A stretch of 48,295 nucleotides of DNA from an uncultured Bacilli bacterium (GTDB taxonomy: Bacteria; Bacillota_I; Bacilli_A; RF39; UBA660): contig CAKPMB010000013.1 of assembly GCA_934167885.1 (NCBI GenBank), positions 1 to 48,295 of the forward strand, written 5' to 3'. Positions 25,881-33,619 of the stretch are shown piece after piece; the first letter of the stretch is position 1, and every line of letters starts with the position of its first letter. Under the pieces are notes generated by a model, which had not been told where the DNA came from, did not search any database, and saw nothing but the letters and a program-made list of their open reading frames with translations. Position numbers and translations under genes: made by a program.

Positions 25881-26573
25881 ATGTATTTGCATTATAGTGG
25901 TGGACTTGATACACTTTTAATTATAATTGGCTTTTTGATAAGTTTAATTGCTACAATAAGAGTAAATTTATCATATTCTAAATATAAAAAAATTAAAAAT
26001 AAAAGAGGTTTAACGGGTTTTGATGTTGCTCGTAAAATATTAGATGATAATGGTCTTAAAGATGTGTTAGTTTTAGAAACACAAGGTAAATTAACTGATT
26101 ATTATGATCCTAAACGAAAAGTAGTTAAATTATCGAGTGACATTTATCATAATGATTCTATCGCATCGATTGCTGTTGCTTCACATGAATGTGGTCATGC
26201 AATTCAAGATAAAGAAAATTATAAATTTTTGCGTTTTAGAGCTTCAATATTTCCTTTAGTTAGAATATCATCCAATTTGGGTTATTTTGCTTTAATGATA
26301 GGCTTAATATTTGGTTTAACTGATTTAATATGGATTGGTATTGCTCTTGAATTAATAATCCTTTTATTTCAACTTGTAACATTGCCAGTTGAATTTAATG
26401 CATCATCACGTGCTTTGAATATAATTTCTAAGGATGGTTTAATTTTAAATGATGAGTATCAAGGTGCTAAAAGAATGCTTGTAAGTGCTGCTATGACATA
26501 TGTAGCATCTGTTCTAACTTCTATTATGGAAATTTTTAGACTTATTTTAATTGCTAGGGATAATGATAGATGA
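25881..26573 (+). CDS. YugP-like membrane zinc metallopeptidase
   Basis: A member of the neutral zinc metallopeptidase family (PF04298, Bacillus YugP). The zinc motif is SHECGHAIQ, an HExxH site, in the middle of the chain; three hydrophobic segments flank it (near the N-terminus, and two after the motif), placing it in the membrane. VKLSSDIYHNDSIASIAVA before the motif is typical. I choose ATG 25881, since AAGGTG precedes it at the right distance; the GTG two codons earlier is too close to that site. It overlaps mrnC by four bases. Substrate unknown. Confidence 0.85.
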   Translation: MYLHYSGGLDTLLIIIGFLISLIATIRVNLSYSKYKKIKNKRGLTGFDVARKILDDNGLKDVLVLETQGKLTDYYDPKRKVVKLSSDIYHNDSIASIAVASHECGHAIQDKENYKFLRFRASIFPLVRISSNLGYFALMIGLIFGLTDLIWIGIALELIILLFQLVTLPVEFNASSRALNIISKDGLILNDEYQGAKRMLVSAAMTYVASVLTSIMEIFRLILIARDNDR

Positions 26574-26944
26574 TGGACATAAGGCAAGTTAATGTCTTAG
26601 TATTAGCATATTTAGGTGATACAATTTATGAAGATTATATTCGTGAATATTTAATAAAATTAGGAATTAATAATGTTAATGAATTACAGAAAAGGTCAGT
26701 AGATTATGTTAGTGCTAAAGCTCAAGCAGCAATTTTAACACGTTTAATTAATGAAAATGAATTTAATGATGAAGAAATGGATATTATAAAAAGGGCGCGC
26801 AATAACCGTAGTAAATCACATCCTAAAAGTTGTGATATTATAACATATAAATATGCTACGGCGTTTGAGGCTTTAATTGGTTATTTAAAATTACAAAATA
26901 ATAATGAACGTATAGATGAAATAATTAATAAAATTCTTTATTAA
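26570..26944 (+). CDS. mrnC: Mini-ribonuclease III
   Basis: A 124-residue RNase III catalytic domain without the RNA-binding domain; in Bacillus it trims 23S rRNA ends. VLAYLGDTIYEDYIREYL carries the conserved Asp and Glu region, and VSAKAQAAIL, RARNNRSKSHPKS and YKYATAFEALIGYL follow as in MrnC. The start overlaps the metallopeptidase stop (ATGATG), and rlmB follows after 23 bases. The mrnC-rlmB order is conserved in Bacilli. Confidence 0.92.
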   Translation: MMDIRQVNVLVLAYLGDTIYEDYIREYLIKLGINNVNELQKRSVDYVSAKAQAAILTRLINENEFNDEEMDIIKRARNNRSKSHPKSCDIITYKYATAFEALIGYLKLQNNNERIDEIINKILY

Positions 26945-26967
26945 TTATTTTTTTAAAGGAGAGAAGT

Positions 26968-27672
26968 ATGTTAGTATCAGGAAGAAATAATGTTCGAGAA
27001 ATTTTAAGAAATTTAAATGAAGTGGATGGTATAAAAAAGGCTTATTGTCAAGATAATTTTGATGAAAAAAGTATTTTGTCTATGATTAATTCTCAAAAAA
27101 TACCGTTAATTCATATGAAAAAGCAAGAATTAGACGCTCTTGCACATAATAATCATCAAGGTATAATATTGGATGTAAGGGATTTTGTTTATAAGGATTT
27201 GGATTCAATTATTAGTGGTAAGGATAAGTGCATAGTTTTAATTCTTGATCACTTGGAAGACCCTCATAATTTAGGGGCTATTGTTAGAACTGTTGAAGCA
27301 AGTGGCATTGATGGTATTATTTTACCAATAAATCGTAGCGTTTCAGTTAATGAAACAGTTATGAAAACTTCAGTTGGTTCTCTTTATAATGTTAATATTG
27401 CATCTGTTACTAATTTATATCATACAATTGATAAGTTAAAAAAAGAAGGATTTTGGATTGTAGGAACTGATATGAATGGTGAAGATTATGCTAAGATTAA
27501 TTATCCTAGTAAAGTTGCAATTATTATTGGCAACGAAGGTGCGGGGATGCAAAGATTGGTTCGTGAATCATGCGACTTTATAGCAAGTATTCCAATGTAT
27601 GGAAAGGTAAATAGTTTAAATGCTTCTGTAGCAGCTGGAATAATGATATATGAAGTAATTAAACATCGTTAG
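26968..27672 (+). CDS. rlmB: 23S rRNA (guanosine-2'-O-)-methyltransferase RlmB
   Basis: A SPOUT methyltransferase of 234 residues that 2'-O-methylates 23S rRNA. The N-terminal L30e-like substrate domain (GRNNVREILRN) is followed by the TrmH/SpoU core: LDHLEDPHNLGAIVRT (motif 1), IIGNEGAGMQRLVRE (motif 2) and IPMYGKVNSLNASVAAGI (motif 3), the last two forming the knot that holds S-adenosylmethionine. AAAGGAGAG lies before the start. The sigma factor gene starts four bases after its stop. Confidence 0.95.
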   Translation: MLVSGRNNVREILRNLNEVDGIKKAYCQDNFDEKSILSMINSQKIPLIHMKKQELDALAHNNHQGIILDVRDFVYKDLDSIISGKDKCIVLILDHLEDPHNLGAIVRTVEASGIDGIILPINRSVSVNETVMKTSVGSLYNVNIASVTNLYHTIDKLKKEGFWIVGTDMNGEDYAKINYPSKVAIIIGNEGAGMQRLVRESCDFIASIPMYGKVNSLNASVAAGIMIYEVIKHR

Positions 27673-27676
27673 GATT

Positions 27677-28261
27677 ATGTATAAAGACTTAAATGATTAT
27701 GAAATTTTGTATTTGGTTGCGGATAATGAGGATAGTTATGATATTATGCTTAATAAATATAGTGGCTTAATATGGAATATTATCCGCAAATATCGACATG
27801 TTGTAAAGAAAATGGGGTATGAGGAAAATGATTTATATCAAATTTGTTCTATTACCTTATACAATACTATGAAAAATTATAATGGTGATATAAATAGTAA
27901 TTTATATTACACTTACTTGTTAAAATCACTCGAAAATGCTGTGTTATCTTTAATAAAGACTAATTCTACTAATAAAAAGCGTGTTTTAAATGAAAGCTTT
28001 TCATATGATAATAGTATCGGTGATTCAAATTTTACTTATAGAGATATTATTCCCGATCCAGACTCATTTAAGTATTTTGAAAATTGTGCTAGTAGTGATG
28101 TATATATTAATTTTAAAAACCTTTTTTCTTTTGATGTTGCTAATGTCTTAGAAATGATGATAGAAGGTTATAGTTATAGCGAAATTAGTATACTCTTAGA
28201 AATTAGTATTTATGATATAAGACGGTATGTCACTAAGATAAAGGATAAACTTTTATATTGA
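27677..28261 (+). CDS. Sigma-70 family factor in the sigH position
   Basis: A 194-residue sigma-like protein. Region 2 is recognisable as YSGLIWNIIRKY with MGYEENDLYQICSITLYNTMKNY, and region 4 as VLEMMIEGYSYSEISILLEIS with IRRYVTKIKDKL. Its place after rlmB matches B. subtilis sigH (with yacP missing between). Similarity to SigH itself is weak, and the linker (FSYDNSIGDSNFTYRD) is not typical. It could be a divergent SigH or a sigma factor for a different response. It is translated almost jointly with rlmB. Confidence 0.72.
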   Translation: MYKDLNDYEILYLVADNEDSYDIMLNKYSGLIWNIIRKYRHVVKKMGYEENDLYQICSITLYNTMKNYNGDINSNLYYTYLLKSLENAVLSLIKTNSTNKKRVLNESFSYDNSIGDSNFTYRDIIPDPDSFKYFENCASSDVYINFKNLFSFDVANVLEMMIEGYSYSEISILLEISIYDIRRYVTKIKDKLLY

Positions 28262-28315
28262 CATTCTGGCTTTATTTTTAATTTAACGTATGATACAATT
28301 TATATGGTGATGTAT

Positions 28316-28843
28316 ATGAAAAAAAAGGAAATTTTAAAGGAACAAAAAAAAATTAAAAATCAAAATAAGGATACTTTAATTGATTTTAGTGATAAAGATG
28401 ATGTTAAAAAAAATGTTTTTATTGCTTTAGGTGTTATTTTATTTATAGCAATAGTCTTTGTAGCAATTAATATACTAAATGGCACATGGAATTTTTGGAA
28501 ACGAACTAATGATGAAACAGCAACGATAGACAATAAATTATTAATGTGTGGAACTCTTTTCCAACCAACTGATAAAGAATATTTAGTTTTAGCTTACAAA
28601 ATAAATAATGATGAAGATGAAGTTTATAAGGCTATGATTGATAAATATGATGGTAAGGTTGGATTGTATTACTTAGATTTAGAATCAGGCTTTAATAAAG
28701 CATGCATTAGTGAAAAAAGTAATTTAGTAAATGATAGTGAAAAAATTAAATTTAGTGGTGAAACACTATTACAAATAAAAGATGGTAAGATTACAATGTC
28801 ATGGACTACTAAAGATAAAATTGCAAAATATTTAAATAAATAA
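28316..28843 (+). CDS. Single-pass membrane protein, unknown
   Basis: I do not recognise a family. The protein of about 175 residues has a Lys-rich cytoplasmic head (MKKKEILKEQKKIKN), a membrane helix at about 35-55, and an outside domain of about 115 residues with LLMCGTLFQPTDKEYLVLAYK and GLYYLDLESGFNKACI. The strand pattern hints at a thioredoxin-like fold without a CxxC pair, but this is weak. I start it at ATG 28316, with GGTGAT upstream; the ATG at 28304 lies too near the -10 box (TACAAT about 28295). It precedes the decayed ECF genes by 11 bases. Confidence 0.6.
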   Translation: MKKKEILKEQKKIKNQNKDTLIDFSDKDDVKKNVFIALGVILFIAIVFVAINILNGTWNFWKRTNDETATIDNKLLMCGTLFQPTDKEYLVLAYKINNDEDEVYKAMIDKYDGKVGLYYLDLESGFNKACISEKSNLVNDSEKIKFSGETLLQIKDGKITMSWTTKDKIAKYLNK

Positions 28844-28854
28844 TTGGTTGTTTT

Positions 28855-29616
28855 ATGAATAATATAAAAGTATCAGATTTAATTTATGGATGTTTTGAAA
28901 ATTTTAACATGGATTTATTTATTGAAGATAAACATTTTATATCAATAATTGGTTCAAATAAATGCGGTAAAACAACATTATTTAAAATATTAACAGGTAT
29001 AATCCCAACAAATAATGTTGTTTCAATAGATAATTTATCTTTAAATAAGAAAAATGTTAATGAATATATTGAGAAAATAGGTGTTGTTTTTAAAGCAAAC
29101 AACAACTTGTTTTTGTGTTCAAAAGTATCAGATGAACTTGAATATAGTTTATTAAATTTGAATTATAATTCACTTTATAGAAAAAAATGTATTAATGAAA
29201 TAATAAAGCACTTTAACTTTGAAAAAGATATTTTAGAGAAAGAAATAAATGATTTGACTTTTTATGAAAAACAAAAGTTGATGTTTTGTCTAGCTTTAGT
29301 GCATAGACCTAAATATCTTTTTATAGATGATGATGTCTTTTCTTCTTTAAATTATAGTGAAACAAAAGAAATTATTGATATCTTAAAAAAGTTAAATGTT
29401 TTTGTCATTAATTTTTCATCAACCTTAGATAATGGTAATTACTTTGATTACTTTTATATATTATCATCAAATAACCTTATGTTAGATGGTGATTATAAAA
29501 CGATTATTAATAATTTTGATATATTAAAAAAAGGACAAATTGATTTACCAATAGATGATTATCTTAAATTAAAATTAAGTAATGAAGAAAAAGATATATT
29601 AGGATTAGGTGAATAG
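28855..29616 (+). CDS. Divergent EcfA1-like ABC ATPase
   Basis: In place of ecfA1 (energising subunit of ECF vitamin transporters) this 253-residue ATPase keeps Walker A as GSNKCGKTT (33-41), but other motifs have drifted: the Q-loop reads VVFKANNN (Gln lost), the signature LSGGQ reads LTFYEKQ, and Walker B reads LFIDDDVFSSL with Asp in place of the catalytic Glu. VSDELEYSLLN corresponds to the usual EDDVAFGLEN. It may bind ATP but hydrolysis is doubtful. It is the first of three genes in the conserved ecfA1-ecfA2-ecfT-truA order, so it is a positional ortholog. Confidence 0.7.
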   Translation: MNNIKVSDLIYGCFENFNMDLFIEDKHFISIIGSNKCGKTTLFKILTGIIPTNNVVSIDNLSLNKKNVNEYIEKIGVVFKANNNLFLCSKVSDELEYSLLNLNYNSLYRKKCINEIIKHFNFEKDILEKEINDLTFYEKQKLMFCLALVHRPKYLFIDDDVFSSLNYSETKEIIDILKKLNVFVINFSSTLDNGNYFDYFYILSSNNLMLDGDYKTIINNFDILKKGQIDLPIDDYLKLKLSNEEKDILGLGE

Positions 29617-29618
29617 TT

Positions 29619-30356
29619 ATGAGAGTGATATTAAATGATGTATGCATCGAAAAAACATTTGATAAACTTAATTTAAGCATAGAATCCGCTAATACTATAA
29701 CGATTTATGGTTTAAAAAAACAATCATTTTTAGAATTACTTAGTAATAAAAAAATTGATAGTGGCACTATAGATGGTGATATAAATACAATATTTAATCT
29801 TAATCTAAGCGATTATTCCTTTATCACTAGCAATGTAAATGATGAAATATCTTTATGGCAAATGAAGTATGGTTTTAGTATTAATGATTTTTATAAATCA
29901 TTAGAAAAGTTTGGTATGAATATTAAAATAATACCTAATGAATTTAGGTTTTTATCATCTTTTGAAAAAAAGGTTATTAAATTTTTATTAGCAGTTTATA
30001 CTAATTCTTCAATTATTGTTGTTGAAAATATTTTTGATAATTTAGACGGTAAAAGTAAAGGATTATTTATAAAAGAAATTAGTTATTTTAAAAAGAAATT
30101 AGATATAATTTTTATTATTTTTGATAAAGATTATAATACATTATGGGAAGTTGTTGATAATTATTTAATATTAGGTGATGATTTTGATTTTTATGGTAAA
30201 CTAGAAGATTTTATAAATAGTGATAACTATAAAAAATCTGATATGGATGTTCCTAAATTGTTATTAATAGAAAATAAGTTAAAAGAATTAGGGTATGATA
30301 TTGATTATACAAGTAATATAAATCATTTTATAAGGGAAGTGAAAGAACATGTTTAA
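29619..30356 (+). CDS. EcfA2-like pseudo-ATPase
   Basis: A 245-residue protein that still follows the ABC ATPase layout but has lost its nucleotide chemistry. Where Walker A should be it reads ITIYGLKKQSFLELL with no GKS/T. The signature is FLSSFEKK, and Walker B is IIVVENIFDNLD, with Glu for Asp and Asn for the catalytic Glu; the closing LD is kept. It starts two bases after the EcfA1-like gene and overlaps the EcfT-like gene by eight. Gene order identifies it as the ecfA2 descendant. The frame is intact, so selection seems to keep the protein for some structural use. Confidence 0.65.
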   Translation: MRVILNDVCIEKTFDKLNLSIESANTITIYGLKKQSFLELLSNKKIDSGTIDGDINTIFNLNLSDYSFITSNVNDEISLWQMKYGFSINDFYKSLEKFGMNIKIIPNEFRFLSSFEKKVIKFLLAVYTNSSIIVVENIFDNLDGKSKGLFIKEISYFKKKLDIIFIIFDKDYNTLWEVVDNYLILGDDFDFYGKLEDFINSDNYKKSDMDVPKLLLIENKLKELGYDIDYTSNINHFIREVKEHV

Positions 30357-30957
30357 TTTTTATAAATATAATATTAATGTTGTTTATAGGATTATATTTT
30401 TGATTTTATTTGCTATAACTATTATGTTTATAAAAAATCCATATGTTCTTGTATTCTTAACTTTAGGTATAACTTATATTAACAAAAAGCCTAATCTTGT
30501 TTTTTGTATCTTTTCATCCTTTACTTTTTTCTTTTTAGTATGGTATTTATTAAGTAATGATGTTTTACTAATTAATTATCTTTTAGTAATTGAATATTTA
30601 TTAGTTTTCTTTCCTAAAATTAGTAAAGATGACTTAATTTTTTTAAAAAAACTTTTCAATAAACAAAAATATTTATATAGTGATTTAAATACTAAATATC
30701 GCTCCTCTTTAGTTGCTAGTAATGAGAAAATATTTGATGATTTTGTTAATAATATGGAGTTTGATGAGAGTATTTATGAAATTAAAAGTCGTTTAAAAAA
30801 TAAAAATAATTACATGTTATATGAAAAATCAATGATAAATTATGTTAGATTTTATAAAAATAGAAATGATGTATTACATAATTATGCAATGAATATTGAA
30901 ACTGTTGCTTTTTTGGTTGTGCATGTTATTTTGTTAATTGTTGCGATTGTGTGGTGA
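30349..30957 (+). CDS. EcfT-like membrane protein, shortened
   Basis: A 202-residue protein with about four or five helices in residues 10-92, a long cytoplasmic charged segment (about 95-180) and one last helix. Normal EcfT has about 265 residues and two coupling helices with Ala-Arg-Gly/Ser motifs; I find neither. Its identity rests on position between the ecfA2-like gene and truA. If the complex still exists it can hardly work as a standard ECF transporter. truA begins four bases after its stop. Confidence 0.55.
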   Translation: MFNFYKYNINVVYRIIFLILFAITIMFIKNPYVLVFLTLGITYINKKPNLVFCIFSSFTFFFLVWYLLSNDVLLINYLLVIEYLLVFFPKISKDDLIFLKKLFNKQKYLYSDLNTKYRSSLVASNEKIFDDFVNNMEFDESIYEIKSRLKNKNNYMLYEKSMINYVRFYKNRNDVLHNYAMNIETVAFLVVHVILLIVAIVW

Positions 30958-30961
30958 TATA

Positions 30962-31702
30962 ATGCGTTATTTGATTACTTATTCTTATGATGGAACCAAT
31001 TTTTTTGGATATCAATTTCAAGAAGGATTAAGAACAGTAGAAGGTGAATTGTTAAGAGCCTTAAAATATATAAACAATAAGCAAGATACTAAAGTTTTTA
31101 GTAGTGGTCGAACTGATAAAGGTGTGCATGCTAAATGTCAAAAAGCCCATTTTGATTTATCGGTTAGTATAACACCATATAAGTTAAAGTGTGCTTTAAA
31201 TTCTAATTTACCAAACGATATTCACGTTATTGATGCTGTGGAGGTTGATGATAATTTTCATGCACGATATATGGTTTTGGAAAAAACATATCGTTATTAT
31301 TTAAACATGGGGGAATACAATCCTTTAGAACGTAATTATGTTTATCAATATTGTAACAATCTTGATATCGCTTTAATGCAAGATGCTATTGAATGCTTTA
31401 TTGGAACACATAATTTTAAAAGTTGGACACCTAATAAAGATAAACGAAACAATTATGTTAGAACCATAAAAAGGGCCTATATTGAACAAATGGGTGATGT
31501 AATTGTTTTTACTTTTTGCGCTGATGGTTTTTTAAAGTATCAAATTAGAAATATGGTTGGTTATTTAATTAGAGTTGGTGAACATAAAAAAAGTAAAAAT
31601 GATATTGAATATATTTTAAGCAAGATGGATAGAAGATTTGCATCAATTACAGCTCATCCTGAAGGTTTGTGTTTAGAAGATGTTGTCTATAAAAATGTTT
31701 AG
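30962..31702 (+). CDS. truA: tRNA pseudouridine synthase A
   Basis: Makes pseudouridine at positions 38-40 of tRNA anticodon arms. The 246-residue protein has the catalytic Asp52 in SSGRTDKGVHA, followed by FHARYMVLEKTYRYYL and FLKYQIRNMVGYLI, the standard TruA motifs. The start is ATG 30962 behind GGTGAT, giving MRYLITYSYDGTNFFGYQ; an earlier TTG adds eight residues and is unlikely. It follows the ECF-like module and precedes rplM, as in most Bacilli. Confidence 0.95.
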   Translation: MRYLITYSYDGTNFFGYQFQEGLRTVEGELLRALKYINNKQDTKVFSSGRTDKGVHAKCQKAHFDLSVSITPYKLKCALNSNLPNDIHVIDAVEVDDNFHARYMVLEKTYRYYLNMGEYNPLERNYVYQYCNNLDIALMQDAIECFIGTHNFKSWTPNKDKRNNYVRTIKRAYIEQMGDVIVFTFCADGFLKYQIRNMVGYLIRVGEHKKSKNDIEYILSKMDRRFASITAHPEGLCLEDVVYKNV

Positions 31703-31718
31703 AAAATGCAATAAATGA

Positions 31719-31747
31719 TTGACAAATAAGGGAATAATTAGTATAAT
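31719..31747 (+). promoter_or_regulatory. Promoter of rplM-rpsI
   Basis: TTGACA (31719-31724), 17 bases, TATAAT (31742-31747): a perfect consensus promoter, as expected for a ribosomal protein operon. Confidence 0.9.
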
Positions 31748-31754
31748 TCATATC

Positions 31755-31801
31755 GGTACATTGAGATCCCTCAAAAGTTTTAGTGGTGGGAACACTGAAA
31801 C
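31755..31801 (+). ncRNA. Ribosomal L13 leader
   Basis: The 5' leader folds into two hairpins: TTGAG with CTCAA (31761-31774) and a nine-pair stem GTTTTAGTG (31777-31785) with CACTGAAAC (31793-31801), loop GTGGGAA. Position and size fit the known L13 leader of Bacillota, through which L13 is thought to control its own operon. The assignment rests on context; I cannot check a covariance model. Confidence 0.6.
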
Positions 31802-31821
31802 TGATTAGAAAAGGAGAAATT

Positions 31822-32253
31822 ATGAAAAGTTATATGCAAAAAAAGGAAGAAGTTGTTCGTTCTTGGTATGTTATTGATGCATCTGGCAAATCTTTAGGTA
31901 GAGTTGCTACATTAGCTGCACATATCTTACGTGGAAAGAATAAAGCAACTTATACACCACATGTTGATTGTGGCGATTATGTTATTATTATTAATGCAAA
32001 GAATGTTAATCTAACTGGTAATAAATTAGAAGATAAGATGTATTACAATCATTCTATGTATCCAGGTGGTTTAAGAGAAAGAAATGCAAAAACAATGCGT
32101 GAAGATTATCCAGAAGAGATGATTGAACGTGCTGTTCGTGGTATGCTTCCACATAATAGACTAGGTAGAGCAATGGGTAAGAAGTTATTTGTATATGCAG
32201 GAGAAACTCATCCACATATGGCTCAAAAACCAGTAGTAATTGAGGTTAAATAG
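31822..32253 (+). CDS. rplM: 50S ribosomal protein L13
   Basis: A 143-residue L13 of normal length. WYVIDASGKSLGRVATLAAHILRG, the DYVIIINAKN strand, GLRERNAKTMR and AVRGMLPHNRLGRAM are the hallmark segments. The start is ATG 31822 behind AAGGAG; the in-frame GTG at 31783 falls inside the leader hairpin and is not used. It is followed by rpsI after eight bases. Confidence 0.97.
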   Translation: MKSYMQKKEEVVRSWYVIDASGKSLGRVATLAAHILRGKNKATYTPHVDCGDYVIIINAKNVNLTGNKLEDKMYYNHSMYPGGLRERNAKTMREDYPEEMIERAVRGMLPHNRLGRAMGKKLFVYAGETHPHMAQKPVVIEVK

Positions 32254-32261
32254 GAGGGTAT

Positions 32262-32678
32262 ATGAAGAAGAATGTATATTATGGAACTGGAAAACGTAAA
32301 GGTTCTGTTGCTAAAGTAACTTTAACAAATGGAACTGGTAAAATAACAGTCAATGGTCGTGATGTTCGTGAATACCTACCTTATGAAACTTTGGTTATGG
32401 ATTTAACACAACCACTTGAATTAACAAATACAAAAGAAATTTTTGATGTTAATGTTGAAGTATTTGGTGGTGGATTCTCAGGACAAACAGGAGCTATTCG
32501 TTTAGGTATTACTAAGGCTTTATTAGAATATGATAAAACTACAAGTAAAGATAGTGAAAATAGCTTACGTAAGCCATTAAAAGTAGCTGGATTTATTACA
32601 AGAGATGCACGAGTTAAAGAAAGAAAGAAATATGGTCTTAAAAAAGCTCGTCGTGCTCCACAATTCTCAAAGAGATAA
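32262..32678 (+). CDS. rpsI: 30S ribosomal protein S9
   Basis: A 138-residue S9, slightly longer than the common 130. It begins with YYGTGKRKGSVAKVTL, has GGGFSGQTGAIRLGITKALL, and ends in the KKARRAPQFSKR tail that reaches the P-site tRNA. AGGAGG lies before the ATG. A terminator follows. Confidence 0.97.
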   Translation: MKKNVYYGTGKRKGSVAKVTLTNGTGKITVNGRDVREYLPYETLVMDLTQPLELTNTKEIFDVNVEVFGGGFSGQTGAIRLGITKALLEYDKTTSKDSENSLRKPLKVAGFITRDARVKERKKYGLKKARRAPQFSKR

Positions 32679-32687
32679 TGTATATAA

Positions 32688-32732
32688 AAAACAAATATGT
32701 AAAGTTCTTATGGACTTGCTATTTGTTTTTTT
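32688..32732 (+). terminator. Terminator of rplM-rpsI
   Basis: AAACAAAT and further GTAAAGTTC pair with GACTTGC and ATTTGTTT, followed by TTTTTTT. Confidence 0.8.
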
Positions 32733-32789
32733 ATTATATTGAGAAATTGTGAAAATAGTGATAAAATTAATTTTAGAGGAGGGATATAT

Positions 32790-33158
32790 ATGAAATTTTG
32801 TCCAAATTGTGGAAAAGATTTAAAAGAAGGTGCTTCATTTTGTCCAAATTGTGGTTCTCAAATTGGTGGTAATGCAAATAATAATACAAATAATAATACA
32901 AATATGAACGCTAATATGAATATGAATGGAACTCAATCTGCACCAAAAAGTAAGATGGCTGCAGGCTTATTAGGATTATTCTTAGGTGCTTGGGGTATTC
33001 ATAATTTCTATTTAGGATATACAAGTAAAGCTATTACTCAAATTATTGTTACACTTGTAACATGTGGACTTGGTGGATTATGGGGCTTTATTGAGGGTAT
33101 TATGATTTTAGCAGGAAATATTAATACTGATAGCGAAGGTCGCCCATTAAGTGACTAA
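32790..33158 (+). CDS. Zinc-ribbon TM2 domain protein
   Basis: A 122-residue membrane protein: an N-terminal zinc ribbon with two CxxC pairs (CPNCGKDL and CPNCGSQI), an Asn/Met-rich linker, then a TM2 domain of two helices with LGAWGIHNFYLGYTSKAITQ and GLGGLWGFIEGIMIL. The start is ATG 32790 behind GAGGAGGG; an in-frame ATG 17 codons earlier lacks a site and lies next to the rpsI terminator. Its end overlaps the DUF2752 gene by eight bases. Function unknown. Confidence 0.88.
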   Translation: MKFCPNCGKDLKEGASFCPNCGSQIGGNANNNTNNNTNMNANMNMNGTQSAPKSKMAAGLLGLFLGAWGIHNFYLGYTSKAITQIIVTLVTCGLGGLWGFIEGIMILAGNINTDSEGRPLSD

Positions 33159-33516
33159 TAAAAAAATTATTATTATTTTATCTTGTGGTATTACTTTTTT
33201 AGGATTATTTGTTTTTTTAGGATTTAGATGGTATTGTCCATTTAAATCAATTACAAATATTCCGTGCCCAGGATGTGGTATGACAAGAGCTTTTATAGCT
33301 CTTCTTCATTTTGAGTTTATGAAAGCCCTTTATTATAATTTTTTGTCATATTTTATTATTATTGTTATTATATTGTCATATATTTTATATTTTATCGATT
33401 TATTTAGAAGTGGCAATATATTAACACATTTTTATAAAATAATGTTAAAATACAAAGTTATAATATTTGTACTTATTTTTATTGCATGGATAGTAAATAT
33501 TTATCACAATCTATAA
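33151..33516 (+). CDS. DUF2752 membrane protein
   Basis: A 121-residue protein with three helices and the DUF2752 signature CPFKSITNIPCPGCGMTRAFIALL, with conserved Cys and a CGMTR motif at the membrane face. It starts with GTG inside the TM2 gene end, which implies coupled translation. DUF2752 and TM2 genes are often paired, and a joint membrane function is likely but unknown. It ends about 100 bases before pyrG. Confidence 0.85.
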   Translation: MTNKKIIIILSCGITFLGLFVFLGFRWYCPFKSITNIPCPGCGMTRAFIALLHFEFMKALYYNFLSYFIIIVIILSYILYFIDLFRSGNILTHFYKIMLKYKVIIFVLIFIAWIVNIYHNL

Positions 33517-33619
33517 ATTAGTTAGCATTGTTTAACTAATTTTTATAGACAAAAATTTTAAAATATTGTATTATGTTTAAGAGCCCCTAAGTTCTCTAGA
33601 ATGAGGTGTTTTTTATTTT

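Noticed and set aside
33540..33619. Reiterative-transcription attenuator before pyrG
   Set aside because: The GGGC start and matching terminator stem known from Bacillus pyrG are not evident in the leader.
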